Assembly: GCF_000377645.1 (NCBI RefSeq)
Contig: NZ_KB898480.1
Location: 1-64,000, forward strand
Reading direction: 5' to 3'
DNA length: 64,000 bases
Origin: Thiomonas sp. FB-6
GTDB taxonomy: Bacteria; Pseudomonadota; Gammaproteobacteria; Burkholderiales; Burkholderiaceae_C
Positions 47,779 to 58,831 of the stretch are shown one piece after another (position 1 is the stretch's first letter; each line of letters starts with the position of its first letter). Position numbers and translations under genes: made by a program. The notes beneath the pieces were generated by a model. The model ran no database searches. It worked only from the letters and a program-made list of their open reading frames with translations, and was not told the DNA's origin.

Positions 47779-48642
47779 ATGTCCGAATCCCCTTCCCAGG
47801 GTAGCGCGCCCTACGGCGGCGCGGCCGCCGCCGCCAGCCGCAAGCCCATGACCCTGCACCGCCTGCGCTCGATGCACGAGGCGGGCGAGAAGATCGCCAT
47901 GCTCACCGCCTACGACGCCGCCAGCGCGGCGCTGCTGGAGGACTGCGGCGTGGACTGCCTGCTGGTGGGCGATTCGCTGGGCATGGTCATGCAGGGCCAC
48001 GCCTCCACGCTGCCCGTGAGCCTGGAACAGATGAGCTACCACGTGGGCTGCGTGGCGCGCGGCGCGCCGCGCTCCTGGGTGCTGGCCGACCTGCCCTTCG
48101 GCAGCTACCAGGCCGACGTGGCGCAGGCGGTGCGCAGCGCCGCGGCGCTGATGCAGGCGGGCGCGCAGATGGTCAAGCTCGAAGGCGGCGGCTGGACACC
48201 GCCGGTGGTGGCCGCGCTGGTGGAGCGCGGCATCCCGGTGTGCGCGCATCTGGGGCTGACGCCGCAAAGCGTGCACGCGCTCGGCGGCTACCGCATCCAG
48301 GGACGCGACGAACAGGGCGCACGAACCCTGCTGCGCCAGGCGCGCGAACTCGGCCAGGCCGGCGCGGCGATGCTGGTGCTCGAACTCGTGCCCTCGGATC
48401 TGGCCGCCCAGCTCAGCGTCGAGTTCCCCGGCATGACCATCGGCATCGGCGCCGGCGCGCGCACCCACGGCCAGGTGCTGGTGCTGCACGACATGCTGGA
48501 CATCACGCTGGGCCCCAAGCCGCGCTTCGTGCGCAATTTCATGCTCGGCGCGGGCAGCATGCGCGCGGCCGTGCTGGCCTACGTACGCGACGTCAAGTCC
48601 GGCGCCTTCCCCGACGAGGCGCTGCACGGCTACGCCGCCTGA
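47779..48642 (+). CDS. panB: Ketopantoate hydroxymethyltransferase
   Basis: 287 residues. [30 protein letters not shown], split by family motifs, includes the Mg-binding aspartate; [19 protein letters not shown] and [20 protein letters not shown] are complete. The first 22 residues are an Ala/Ser-rich extension. Uses methylene-tetrahydrofolate to form ketopantoate in pantothenate synthesis; panC follows 12 bases later. Confidence 0.95.
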   Translation: MSESPSQGSAPYGGAAAAASRKPMTLHRLRSMHEAGEKIAMLTAYDAASAALLEDCGVDCLLVGDSLGMVMQGHASTLPVSLEQMSYHVGCVARGAPRSWVLADLPFGSYQADVAQAVRSAAALMQAGAQMVKLEGGGWTPPVVAALVERGIPVCAHLGLTPQSVHALGGYRIQGRDEQGARTLLRQARELGQAGAAMLVLELVPSDLAAQLSVEFPGMTIGIGAGARTHGQVLVLHDMLDITLGPKPRFVRNFMLGAGSMRAAVLAYVRDVKSGAFPDEALHGYAA

Positions 48643-48654
48643 GGAATCCGTCCG

Positions 48655-49503
48655 ATGCGCATGCTGCACAGCCGCGCCGCGCTGCGCGAGGCGCTGTCCC
48701 CCGGGCCCCGGCCCGTGCTGGTGCCCACGATGGGCAACCTGCATGCCGGCCACCTGGCGCTGGTGGCGCGGGCGCGCGAACTCGGCGCGCCGGTGATCGC
48801 CAGCGTGTTCGTCAACCGCCTGCAGTTCGGCCCCGGCGAGGACTTCGACCGCTACCCCCGCACGCTGCAGCGCGACGCGCAACTGCTCGAGCAGGCGGGC
48901 TGCGACCTGCTGTTCGCGCCCGACGAGGCCGAGATGTACCCGGCGCCGCAGACCTTCCACGTGCGCCCGGACCCGAGCCTGGCTGGCGAACTCGAGGGCG
49001 CGTCGCGCCCCGGGCATTTCGAGGGCGTCACCACCGTCGTGCTCAAGTTGCTGCAACTGGTGCAGCCGGCCGCCGCGGTGTTCGGCAAGAAGGACTACCA
49101 GCAGCTCATGCTGATCCGCGCCATGGTCGAGCAGTTCGCGCTGCCGGTGCGCATCGAGGGCCTGGACACGGTGCGCGAGCAGGACGGGCTGGCCCTGTCC
49201 TCGCGCAACGGCTACCTCGGCCCGGACGAGCGCGTACGGGCGCCGCAGCTGGCGCGCGCGCTGCGCGAGCTGGCGGCGCGCGCGCGCGCCTGCGCCGACC
49301 TGGGGCAGCTGCGCCAGGCGCAGGCCGAGGCCGGGCAGGGTCTGCGCGAGCTGGGCTGGGAGCCCGATTACCTCAGCGTGCGCAGGCGCGCCGACCTGCA
49401 GGCGCCGCAGCGGCCCGAGGAGCTGCGCCTGGCCGCCCACCTGGTGGTGCTGGGGGCCGCCCGCCTGGGGCGCACGCGCCTGATCGACAACCTGGAATTC
49501 TGA
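48655..49503 (+). CDS. panC: Pantothenate synthetase
   Basis: 282 residues. VPTMGNLHAGHLALV carries the HxGH nucleotide motif, FVNRLQFGPGEDFDRYPR the pantoate site, FGKKDYQQLMLI the KMSKS-like lysine region, and LALSSRNGYL the second half. Joins pantoate and beta-alanine with ATP. Second pantothenate gene in the cluster; panD and panE are not here. Confidence 0.96.
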   Translation: MRMLHSRAALREALSPGPRPVLVPTMGNLHAGHLALVARARELGAPVIASVFVNRLQFGPGEDFDRYPRTLQRDAQLLEQAGCDLLFAPDEAEMYPAPQTFHVRPDPSLAGELEGASRPGHFEGVTTVVLKLLQLVQPAAAVFGKKDYQQLMLIRAMVEQFALPVRIEGLDTVREQDGLALSSRNGYLGPDERVRAPQLARALRELAARARACADLGQLRQAQAEAGQGLRELGWEPDYLSVRRRADLQAPQRPEELRLAAHLVVLGAARLGRTRLIDNLEF

Positions 49504-49510
49504 GCGAGCC

Positions 49511-51112
49511 ATGGCCGCAAGCGATTCTTTCTCCGACGGCGTGCTGATCATCGGCGGCGGCCTGGCCGGAATCAGCGCCGCGCTGCAGCTGGCCGACCGC
49601 ATGCCCGTGACCCTGCTGGCCAAGCGCGAGCTGGAAATCTCCTCCAGCCAGTGGGCGCAGGGCGGCATCGCGGCGGTGCTGGGCAGCGGCGACAGCTTCG
49701 AGTCCCACGTGCACGACACGCTGGTGGCCGGCGCCATGCTCAACGACCTGCCGGCCACGCGCTTCGTCATCGAGCAGGGACCCCGGGCCATCGAATGGCT
49801 GCGCGCGCAGGGCGTGCCCTTCGATACCGAGCAGGGCCAGCTGCACCTGACCCGCGAGGGCGGCCACAGCCAGCGGCGCATCGCGCACGTGGCCGACGCC
49901 ACCGGCGCGGCCATCCAGCGCACGCTGCTGGCGCGCGCGCGCGCCCACCCGCGCATCCGCCTGCTGGAGAACCACGTGGCGGTGGACCTGATCACCGGGC
50001 GCCACGTCGAGGACGGGCACCAGGACCGCTGCTGGGGCGCCTACGCGCTGGACCTGGACAGCGGACGCGTGGACGTATTCGGCGCAGCGCACACCATCCT
50101 GGCCACCGGCGGCGCCGGCAAGGTCTACCGCTACACCACCAACCCGGACACGGCCAGCGGCGACGGCGTGGCCATGGCCTGGCGCGCGGGCTGTCGGGTG
50201 GCGAACATGGAATTCATCCAGTTCCATCCCACCTGCCTGTACCACCCGAAGGCCAAGAGCTTCCTCATCTCCGAGGCGGTGCGCGGCGAGGGCGGCGTGC
50301 TGCGCCTGCCCGACGGCACGCGCTTCATGCCGGCGCACGACGAGCGCGCCGAGCTGGCGCCGCGCGACGTCGTCGCGCGCGCCATCGATTTCGAGATGAA
50401 GCGCCACGGCATCGACTGCGTGTACCTGGATATCACCGCGCGCGGCGAGGAGTTCATCCGGCACCATTTCCCGACCATCCACCAGCGCTGCCTGGAACTG
50501 GGCATCGACATCGCGCGCGAGCCCATTCCGGTGGTGCCGGCGGTGCACTTCACCTGCGGCGGCGTGCTCACCGACCTGGCCGGGCGCACCGATCTGCCGG
50601 GGCTGCACGCCATCGGCGAGGTGGCCTACACCGGGCTGCACGGCGCCAACCGCCTGGCGAGCAACTCCCTGCTGGAATGCGTGGTGTTCGGCACGGCGGC
50701 GGCGCAGGCCATCGCGCAGGAGGCACCCGCGCGGGTGCCGAGCCTGCGCGACTGGGACGAGAGCCGGGTCAGCGACGCCGACGAACTGGTGGTGATCAGC
50801 CACAACTGGGACGAACTGCGGCGCATGATGTGGAACTACGTGGGCATCGTGCGCACCGACAAGCGCCTGGAGCGCGCCGCCCACCGCATCGCGCTGCTGC
50901 AGGCCGAGGTGCAGGAGTTCTACGCCAATTTCCGCGTCACCCGCGACCTGCTCGAGCTGCGCAACCTGCTGCAGGTGGCCGAGCTGATCGTGCGCTCGGC
51001 GCGCCTGCGCCACGAAAGCCGCGGCCTGCACTTCAGCGCCGACTGGCCGCGCACCGCGGCGCCGGCGGCACCCACCATCCTGGTGCCGGGAGCACCGGCG
51101 GGCGAGTCCTGA
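49511..51112 (+). CDS. nadB: L-aspartate oxidase
   Basis: 533 residues. Dinucleotide motif GGGLAGISAALQLA, SSQWAQGGIAAV (NadB signature), REGGHSQRRIAHVAD, HPTCLYHP and GEVAYTGLHGANRLASNSLLE. FAD enzyme that oxidises aspartate to iminoaspartate in NAD synthesis. Seven bases after panC, so pantothenate and NAD genes appear to share a transcript. Confidence 0.97.
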   Translation: MAASDSFSDGVLIIGGGLAGISAALQLADRMPVTLLAKRELEISSSQWAQGGIAAVLGSGDSFESHVHDTLVAGAMLNDLPATRFVIEQGPRAIEWLRAQGVPFDTEQGQLHLTREGGHSQRRIAHVADATGAAIQRTLLARARAHPRIRLLENHVAVDLITGRHVEDGHQDRCWGAYALDLDSGRVDVFGAAHTILATGGAGKVYRYTTNPDTASGDGVAMAWRAGCRVANMEFIQFHPTCLYHPKAKSFLISEAVRGEGGVLRLPDGTRFMPAHDERAELAPRDVVARAIDFEMKRHGIDCVYLDITARGEEFIRHHFPTIHQRCLELGIDIAREPIPVVPAVHFTCGGVLTDLAGRTDLPGLHAIGEVAYTGLHGANRLASNSLLECVVFGTAAAQAIAQEAPARVPSLRDWDESRVSDADELVVISHNWDELRRMMWNYVGIVRTDKRLERAAHRIALLQAEVQEFYANFRVTRDLLELRNLLQVAELIVRSARLRHESRGLHFSADWPRTAAPAAPTILVPGAPAGES

Positions 51113-51155
51113 GCCCGGACCCCGCAACGACGCCCCGCCGCGCGAGAATCGCACC

Positions 51156-51986
51156 ATGCCCCGACACCTGCCCCGCCCCGACGACCTGGACGCCCTCGGC
51201 GCGCTGCTGCGCGAGGCGGCCCGCGAACACATCCTGCCCCGCGCGGCCGAGCCGCGGGCCCGCCTGAAGGACGACGGCAGCTGGGTCACCGACGCCGACC
51301 TGGGCATGCAGCGCCACCTGCAGGCGCGCCTGGCCGAAGGCTGGCCCGCGGTGCCGCTGCTGGGCGAGGAAATGAGCCCGGAGCAGCAAAGCAGCCTGAT
51401 GGCCGCCGAGGCCGGCGCGCCCGACGGCCCCGGCCTGTGGGTGCTCGATCCCTTGGACGGGACCAGCAACTTCACCGCCGGCCTCCCCGCCTTCGGCCCC
51501 TCGCTGGCCTGGGTGCAGGCCGGGCGCGTGCGCCTCGGGCTGGTGCTCGACGTCATGCGCGACGAACTCTTCGACGCCGCGCTGGGCCACGGCGCGCGCC
51601 TGCAGGGGCAGGCCCTGCGCTGCCCGCCGGCGCCGCGCATGCAGCGCGCCATCGCCTGCGTGGACTTCAAGCGCCTGGGCGCGCCGCTGGCCGCCAGCCT
51701 GGCCACCCGCCCGCCCTACGCCTCGCAGCGCTCGCTCGGCTCGGTGGCGCTGGACTGGTGCTGGGTGGCCGCCGGACGCTTCCACCTGTACGTGCACGGG
51801 GCGCAGGGCCTGTGGGACTACGCCGCCGGTTGCCTGATCCTCGCCGAGGCCGGAGGCGCCTCGCAGACCCTGCAGGGCGAGGCGGTGTTCGAAAACTCGC
51901 TGCGCAAGCGCTCGGCGCTGGCCGCGGTGGATCCCTCGCTGCTGCGCGACTGGGCCGACTGGGTGGCCGGCGCCGGACAGGGCTGA
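51156..51986 (+). CDS. Inositol-monophosphatase-family phosphatase
   Basis: 276 residues. DGSWVTDADLGMQ, LGEEM, LDPLDGTSNFTAGLPAFGPSLAW (metal site) and LWDYAAGCLILAEAGG are the IMPase motifs in order. Candidate substrates include inositol phosphate, histidinol phosphate and PAP; the sequence does not decide. TSNF in place of the commoner TxNF/TTNF is within family range. Follows nadB after 43 bases. Confidence 0.88.
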   Translation: MPRHLPRPDDLDALGALLREAAREHILPRAAEPRARLKDDGSWVTDADLGMQRHLQARLAEGWPAVPLLGEEMSPEQQSSLMAAEAGAPDGPGLWVLDPLDGTSNFTAGLPAFGPSLAWVQAGRVRLGLVLDVMRDELFDAALGHGARLQGQALRCPPAPRMQRAIACVDFKRLGAPLAASLATRPPYASQRSLGSVALDWCWVAAGRFHLYVHGAQGLWDYAAGCLILAEAGGASQTLQGEAVFENSLRKRSALAAVDPSLLRDWADWVAGAGQG

Positions 51987-52008
51987 GCTCCGTCGCCCGG
52001 CAGCCCGC

Positions 52009-53133
52009 TCAATGTGCCGGCGCCGTCTTCGGCCGGTCGCAGACCAGCTTGTTGATGCGGGTGTCCAGACTCACCGTGCTGCGCGGCGCGCAAGTGGCCT
52101 GGTAGTCCAGCAGCTGGGCGGGCAGCGGCACGAAGGTCCTGCAGTCGGCCCTCAGCACGCCGTCGTCGTAGCGCGGGTCGTGGCATTGATCACGATAGGA
52201 CCCGGCGGGCATGAATGCCTGGTCGCAAACCATCTGCCCCTGCCGGTTGGATAGCGGGCTGCCCGGCGCGCAGCGGTAGTAGACCTCCAGGCTGCTCGGC
52301 TGCTCGGCACCTCGCGCATCGGAGCACATTGCCTGCAGCAGTCCCTCGGCCGCGTCGAAGCCGAAAGGCCTGCAGGTGTCCAGGTAGCTGCCGCGCGGCA
52401 CCGCCTGCGCGAGCTGGTCGCAGCGCAGCGAACCCTGGTCGTTGGACACCGTCGAGCCGGGCTCGCACAGACTGCCGTAGTCCAGCCACGTGTCCAGGTG
52501 CGTGTTCCGGAACGCATCCATGCAGTCGGCCGTCAGCCGCCCGGATGCCCCGTCCTGGCTGCCCAGACAGCTCTGGCGCCAACTGCCGGGTGGCAGCGGG
52601 GCGCCGTCGCGCGCGAAGATCACCCAGGCGGCCACGGTGTCGTAGTAGCCCGCGCCGGTGAACCGGATTTGCGTGTCCATGCGCGCATCGCTGGTCCCGA
52701 TGGCGATATAGGGCGGGATCGAGATCGCCTTGTCGCTGTGCGCGACTTTCACGTTGCGCCGTACCGCCACGTGGTACGACTCCTGGTTGTCGGTCCACAG
52801 CCTGGCCACCGCCCCGTCGTATTCCCCGCCGCTGACTTCCACGCTGAAGTCCGAATCCACGCAGCCGATGCGCTCCATGTAGACCAGGATCGCGCTGTCG
52901 GCCGGAACCCGCGTGCCGTCGGGAAAGGTGGATGAATCCCAGCAGCCGTGGGAGTCGGAGGGCTGCGGATGCAGAACCACGTCCTCGGAACTGTTGTTGA
53001 TGAAATTCCAGTAGATTCCGGTGCCGGCGAAGGCGCAAGGGGCGAGCAGCCCGCCCCACAGCGCCGTCACCAGCAGTGCGCGCCAGTGCGCGCGGGTGGC
53101 GCGGATGGAGTTCCACGACAGGATGGCTCGCAT
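52009..53133 (-). CDS. Exported protein with three cyanovirin-N-like repeats
   Basis: 374 residues from ATG at 53133 (AGGAG 8-12 bases upstream; TATACC -10-like at 53172-53177). Signal peptide 1-36 (LLVTALWGGLLAPCAFA). Residues 37-175 form an unassigned beta-rich domain (YWNFINNSSEDVVLHPQPS, one disulfide candidate C64/C91) reminiscent of aegerolysin-type folds, weakly. Then three repeats at about 181-243, 244-307 and 308-370, each with GS(W/Y)xxxC, LxAxC, a C-(A/E)-P-x-S turn and LxCD: cysteines 189/204/223/238, 254/270/288/303, 317/331/348/365. This is the CVNH (cyanovirin) half-domain pattern, a carbohydrate-binding lectin fold. Sugar binding outside the cell is inferred. Confidence 0.75.
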   Translation of the reverse strand: MRAILSWNSIRATRAHWRALLVTALWGGLLAPCAFAGTGIYWNFINNSSEDVVLHPQPSDSHGCWDSSTFPDGTRVPADSAILVYMERIGCVDSDFSVEVSGGEYDGAVARLWTDNQESYHVAVRRNVKVAHSDKAISIPPYIAIGTSDARMDTQIRFTGAGYYDTVAAWVIFARDGAPLPPGSWRQSCLGSQDGASGRLTADCMDAFRNTHLDTWLDYGSLCEPGSTVSNDQGSLRCDQLAQAVPRGSYLDTCRPFGFDAAEGLLQAMCSDARGAEQPSSLEVYYRCAPGSPLSNRQGQMVCDQAFMPAGSYRDQCHDPRYDDGVLRADCRTFVPLPAQLLDYQATCAPRSTVSLDTRINKLVCDRPKTAPAH

Positions 53134-53222
53134 GCTCGGCTCCTCGTGCGCGACGGCGACTCGCTGAGGTATAGCCGATGCGCGCGAAGCCGCGGGCGGG
53201 CTTGCGCGCGATCAACGCGGAG

Positions 53223-54818
53223 CTACTGGAAAGCTACCTCGTCGAAGCTGCGCAGCTTGCGGCTGTGCAGGCGTTCCATGCGCTGGCCGCGCAGGATCTC
53301 CAGCGCGCGCAGGCCGATGCGCAGGTGCTGGCCCACACGTTCGCGGTAGAAGCGGTCGGCCATGCCGGGCAATTTCAGGTCGCCGTGCAGCGGCTTGTCG
53401 CTGACGCACAGCAGCGTGCCGTAGGGAACGCGCAGGCGGAAACCGTTGGCGGCGATGGTGGCGCTTTCCATGTCCAGCGCAATCGCACGGCTCTGGGAAA
53501 AGCGCAGGCGCGGCGTGCTCAGCGGCCCGCCGAAGGGCTGCAGTTCCCAGTGGCGGTTGTCGGTGGTGGCCACCGTGCCGGTGCGCATCACCCGCTTGAG
53601 TTCCAGCCCCTGCAGGCGCGTGACCTCGGCCACCGCCTGCTGCAGCGCCACCTGCACCTCGGCCAGCGCCGGAATGGGCACCCACGGCGGAAGGTCTTCG
53701 TCCAGCACGTGGTCCTCGCGCACGTAGCCGTGGGCCAGCACGTAGTCGCCCAGTTGCTGGCTGCTGCGCAGCCCCGCGCAATGCCCCAGCATCAGCCAGG
53801 TGTGGGGGCGCAGCACGGCCACGTGGTCGGTGATGGTGCGCGCGTTGGAGGGGCCCACGCCGATGTTCACCAGCGTGATGCCCGAGCGGTCCCCGCGCAC
53901 CAGGTGGTAGGCGGGCATCTGCGGCATGCGCGCCGGGGGCTGGCCGGCGTCGCCGGGCAAGGGCGGGGTGCCGGCGCGGCGCGTGATGACGTTGCCCGGC
54001 TCGACCAGCGCCAGGTAGTCCTGCGCGTGTCCAGCCGGCTCGGCCATCATCTCGCGCGCCATGCGAACGAACTCGTCGACGTAGAAGCCGTAGTTCGTGA
54101 ACAGCACGAAATTCTGGAAATGCTCGGCCGAGCAGCCGGTGTAGTGGCGCAGGCGCTGCAGCGAATAGTCGACCCGCGGCGCATTGAACAGCGCCAGCGG
54201 ACGGGGCTGCCCGGGCGCCGGCGAGAAGGTGCCGTTGGCGATGCCGTCGTCCATGGCCGACAGGTCGGGCATGTCGAAGCGCGCCAGCAGTTCGCGGCGC
54301 GCCGCGGCGTCCAGCTCGGCCTCGAAACGCGTGTGTTCGTCGAAGGTGAAGGGCAGCGCGATGGGCACCTCGCTGGGGCCGACCTGCAACGGCGCGCCGT
54401 GGTTGCGCAGCAGCAGCTCGAACTGCTCGCGGTAGTAGTCGGCGAACAGGTCGGGCCGGGTCAGCGTGGCCTCGAACACCCCGGGGGCCGAGACGAAGCC
54501 GTAGCTGGGCAGGGAATCGGCCAGCGCCTCGGGGCTCGGATGCCCCTGCGCGACCAGGCGCACCCGCGGATAGAAGGCACGCACCCGCTGCGCCGGAGGC
54601 GCGCCGCGCACCGTGTCGCGCAGCGCCTCGTGCAGCCGCGCCACGCCGTCGGCGTACAGCGCCTGCACATGCGCCAGCGCCGACTCGGCGCTGACATGGC
54701 TGGACTGCGCCGCCTCGCCCGCCAGCGCGGGCCGCGCCACGCCGCCCAGCGGCACCGGCTCCGGCAAGGGCCCGGAACCCTCGTCGGGGACTCGCTCGTT
54801 CGAAACAGCTTCGCTCAT
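53223..54818 (-). CDS. amn: AMP nucleosidase
   Basis: 531 residues. N-terminal regulatory domain (to about 210: YYREQFELLLRNHGAPLQVG) and C-terminal nucleoside-phosphorylase-like domain: PQMPAYHLVRGDRSGITLVN in part, NIGVGPSNARTITDHVAVLRP, LDMESATIAANGFRLRVPYG and LCVSDKPLHG. Cleaves AMP to adenine and ribose 5-phosphate, adjusting adenylate pools. Near metK-ahcY but on a separate unit, separated by the repeat at 54857-55146. Confidence 0.95.
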   Translation of the reverse strand: MSEAVSNERVPDEGSGPLPEPVPLGGVARPALAGEAAQSSHVSAESALAHVQALYADGVARLHEALRDTVRGAPPAQRVRAFYPRVRLVAQGHPSPEALADSLPSYGFVSAPGVFEATLTRPDLFADYYREQFELLLRNHGAPLQVGPSEVPIALPFTFDEHTRFEAELDAAARRELLARFDMPDLSAMDDGIANGTFSPAPGQPRPLALFNAPRVDYSLQRLRHYTGCSAEHFQNFVLFTNYGFYVDEFVRMAREMMAEPAGHAQDYLALVEPGNVITRRAGTPPLPGDAGQPPARMPQMPAYHLVRGDRSGITLVNIGVGPSNARTITDHVAVLRPHTWLMLGHCAGLRSSQQLGDYVLAHGYVREDHVLDEDLPPWVPIPALAEVQVALQQAVAEVTRLQGLELKRVMRTGTVATTDNRHWELQPFGGPLSTPRLRFSQSRAIALDMESATIAANGFRLRVPYGTLLCVSDKPLHGDLKLPGMADRFYRERVGQHLRIGLRALEILRGQRMERLHSRKLRSFDEVAFQ

Positions 54819-54856
54819 GCGCCGAGCTTAGCAGCCCCCCCAATCCCCCCCACCCC

Positions 54857-55146
54857 CACCAGCCGCCTCAGGCGCCTCTGGAGCCTCTGGAGCCTCTGGA
54901 GCCTCTGGAGCCTCTGGAGCCCGCCTGAAAATCTCCCGCAAACGCGCAACTCCCCCAATGCCAGGAAACCTCCTGCCGCAGGGCCGCCCCAAGGCAGAGT
55001 GGCTTTCCCACCCCGCCCGACGCGGCCAGTTCCTGCACCACGCCCCGCTGCCGAGAGCACACCCGCCGCAGGGCCGCCCCAAGGCGGGGTGCGTCCCCCT
55101 CGGGGGGACGGAGCCGGGGCCGCCCCCGGCGACGAAGGGGGCACCC
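54857..55146. repeat. Dispersed intergenic repeat with five 9-bp tandem copies
   Basis: Contents in order: five exact GCCTCTGGA units (54874-54918), one 72-base core copy (54917-54989, GAGCCCGCCTGAAAATCTCC onward) closely matching those at 24174 and 24268, a unique stretch, then the module AAGGCGGGG...GGGGGGACGGAGCCGGGG (55081-55146). It occupies the whole amn-metF gap of 329 bases; I see no gene in it. Confidence 0.85.
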
Positions 55147-55147
55147 C

Positions 55148-55981
55148 TCACCCCGCCCTTACGCGTTCCAGGACTCCCAGGCTGGCCTCGGCCTGGTTCA
55201 GGGTGTACAGGTGCAGCCCCGGCGCACCGCCGGCCAGCAGCCGGCAACACAGCTCGGCCACCACGTCGCGCCCGAATTCCACGATGGAGGCACGGTCGTC
55301 GCCGAAGGACTGCAGGCGCAGCCGGATCCAGCGCGGCACCTCGGCGCCGCAGACCTCGGAGAAGCGCAGCATCTGGCTGGCGTTGGTCACCGGCATGATG
55401 CCCGGCACCACCGGCGCCTCGACACCCGCCTTGCGGACCTCGTCGGCGAAACGGAAATACGCGTCGGCGTTGAAAAAGTACTGGGTGATCGCGGAGTTCG
55501 CGCCAGCGCGCATCTTGGCCACGAAGTGCTTCAGGTCGTCGGCCGGGCTGCGCGCCTGCGGGTGCATCTCGGGATAGGCGGCGACCTCGATGTGGAACCA
55601 GTCCCCCGTGTGCTCGCGGATGAAGGCCACGAGGTCGGCGGCGTGGGCGAACTCGCCTCCCAGGCCGTAGCCCGAGGGCAGGTCGCCGCGCAGCGCCACG
55701 ATGCGCCGGATGCCCTCGTCGCGGTAGCGCTGCAGCAGCGCGCGCACGCTGTCGCGGCTGCCGCCGATGCACGACAGGTGCGGCGCCGCGCGCATGCCCT
55801 CCGCGGCGATCTCCAGCACCGTGCCCAGCGTGCCCTCCTGCGTGGAGCCGCCGGCGCCGAAGGTCACCGAACAGAACTCCGGCGCGCAGGCGTACAGGCG
55901 CCGGCGCACCGCGCGCAGCTTGTCGGCGCCCTCGGGGGTCTTGGGCGGGAAGAACTCGAAACTGAGGTGGGCGAGGTCCAT
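55148..55981 (-). CDS. metF: 5,10-Methylenetetrahydrofolate reductase
   Basis: 277 residues from ATG at 55981, 5 bases after the ahcY stop. SFEFFPPKTPEGADKL holds the catalytic glutamate; SVTFGAGGSTQEGT, ALRGDLP and ITQYFFNADAYFRF are FAD/folate motifs. Makes 5-methyltetrahydrofolate for methionine synthase. Co-transcribed with ahcY, hence under the SAH riboswitch. Confidence 0.96.
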   Translation of the reverse strand: MDLAHLSFEFFPPKTPEGADKLRAVRRRLYACAPEFCSVTFGAGGSTQEGTLGTVLEIAAEGMRAAPHLSCIGGSRDSVRALLQRYRDEGIRRIVALRGDLPSGYGLGGEFAHAADLVAFIREHTGDWFHIEVAAYPEMHPQARSPADDLKHFVAKMRAGANSAITQYFFNADAYFRFADEVRKAGVEAPVVPGIMPVTNASQMLRFSEVCGAEVPRWIRLRLQSFGDDRASIVEFGRDVVAELCCRLLAGGAPGLHLYTLNQAEASLGVLERVRAG

Positions 55982-55986
55982 GCTGC

Positions 55987-57405
<1,419 letters not shown>

Positions 57406-57473
57406 GTCGGAATCTCCGCGAAACGTGGGCCCGCCAGGGGATGCACACCGCATCGCCGTGACGGGCACGGGTA

Positions 57474-57613
57474 GGGTGAGCGCGGTTGCATGGGCGGCGC
57501 ACGCGCATCGCGGCGCCGCCGACGTCAACGGCCCCCGAGCCTGGCGACCCACGGCATGGGCGCGCGATCCACGCGCGCCCCGTGCTGCGGGCGTTGCAAC
57601 GCTCCTCGGGGTC
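57474..57613 (-). promoter_or_regulatory. SAH (S-adenosylhomocysteine) riboswitch
   Basis: On the minus strand the leader contains, in order, CCCCGAGGAGCGTTGCAAC, a variable hairpin, GCCAGGCTCGGGG, a GC-rich hairpin, and GCAACCGCGCTCACC. P1 pairs CCCCGAG with CTCGGGG; the GAGCG segment pairs with CGCTC to give the pseudoknot. These match the SAH riboswitch consensus, whose ligand binding turns ahcY on. The 3' end lies 68 bases before the ahcY ATG. Confidence 0.95.
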
Positions 57614-57625
57614 CGGGAATTGTAA

Positions 57626-58831
57626 TCAGGCCGCCGCCACCGGCACCTCCGGGCTGAGGCCGACGTCGGCGCGCAGGGCCGCCGCCTTGTCCACCGCCTC
57701 CCAGGTGAATTCCGGCTCGTCGCGCCCGAAATGCCCGTAGGCCGCGCTCTTGGCGTAGATCGGACGCTGCAGGTCGAGCATGCGGATGATGCCGCGCGGA
57801 CGCAGGTCGAAGTGCTGGCGCACCAGTTGCTCCAGGCGCGCATCGTCCACCACGCCGGTGCCCTGGGTGGTCACCATGATGCTGGTCGGCTGGGCCACGC
57901 CGATGGCGTAGGAAACCTGCACCAGGCAGCGCTTGGCCAGGCCCGCGGCCACGATGTTCTTGGCCACGTAGCGCGCGGCGTAGGCGGCCGAGCGGTCGAC
58001 CTTGCTCGGGTCCTTGCCGGAGAAGGCGCCGCCGCCGTGCGGGGCCGCGCCGCCGTAGGTGTCGACGATGATCTTGCGCCCGGTCAGGCCGCAGTCGCCC
58101 TGCGGGCCGCCGATCACGAAACGACCGGTCGGGTTGATCAGGTACTTCACCGGGTTGCGCATCCAGTGCGCGGGCAGCACCGGCTTGATGATCTCCTCGA
58201 TCACCGCCTCGCGCAGCTGCCCCATCTCGATGTCGGGCGCGTGCTGGGTGGACAGCACCACGGTGTCGATGCCCACCGGCAGCCCGCCCTCGTAGCGGAA
58301 GGTGATCTGGCTTTTCGCGTCGGGGCGCAGCCAGGGCAGGCGCCCGTCGCGGCGCAGCTGGCTCTGGCGTTCGACCAGACGGTGGGCGTAATAGATCGGC
58401 GCCGGCATCAGCTCCGGGGTCTCGTCGCAGGCGTAGCCGAACATCAGGCCCTGGTCGCCGGCGCCCTGGTCGAGGTCGTCGTCCTGCGCACGGTCCACAC
58501 CGCGCGCGATGTCGGGGCTCTGCTTGTCGTAGGCCACCAGCACCGCGCAGCTCTTGTGGTCGATGCCGAAATCGGCGTTGTCGTAGCCGATGCGCTGCAG
58601 GGTGTTGCGCGCGACCTGGATGTAGTCGACCACCGCGCGGGTGGTGATCTCGCCGGCCAGCACGATCAACCCGGTGTTGGCCAGGGTTTCGGCGGCCACG
58701 CGCGATTGCGGGTCCTGTTCGATGAGGGCGTCGAGGATCGCGTCGGAGATCTGGTCGGCCACCTTGTCGGGGTGACCCTCCGAGACCGACTCGGACGTGA
58801 ACAGGTGCGAGGAAGAAGGCAGAACGGCCAT
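57626..58831 (-). CDS. metK: S-adenosylmethionine synthetase
   Basis: 401 residues from ATG at 58831 (GGAG 9-12 bases upstream); an in-frame ATG at 58885 would add 18 residues outside the family core. [48 protein letters not shown] and [19 protein letters not shown] are diagnostic. Forms SAM from methionine and ATP. Lies 5' of ahcY-metF on the same strand; the riboswitch starts 13 bases after its stop. Confidence 0.98.
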   Translation of the reverse strand: MAVLPSSSHLFTSESVSEGHPDKVADQISDAILDALIEQDPQSRVAAETLANTGLIVLAGEITTRAVVDYIQVARNTLQRIGYDNADFGIDHKSCAVLVAYDKQSPDIARGVDRAQDDDLDQGAGDQGLMFGYACDETPELMPAPIYYAHRLVERQSQLRRDGRLPWLRPDAKSQITFRYEGGLPVGIDTVVLSTQHAPDIEMGQLREAVIEEIIKPVLPAHWMRNPVKYLINPTGRFVIGGPQGDCGLTGRKIIVDTYGGAAPHGGGAFSGKDPSKVDRSAAYAARYVAKNIVAAGLAKRCLVQVSYAIGVAQPTSIMVTTQGTGVVDDARLEQLVRQHFDLRPRGIIRMLDLQRPIYAKSAAYGHFGRDEPEFTWEAVDKAAALRADVGLSPEVPVAAA

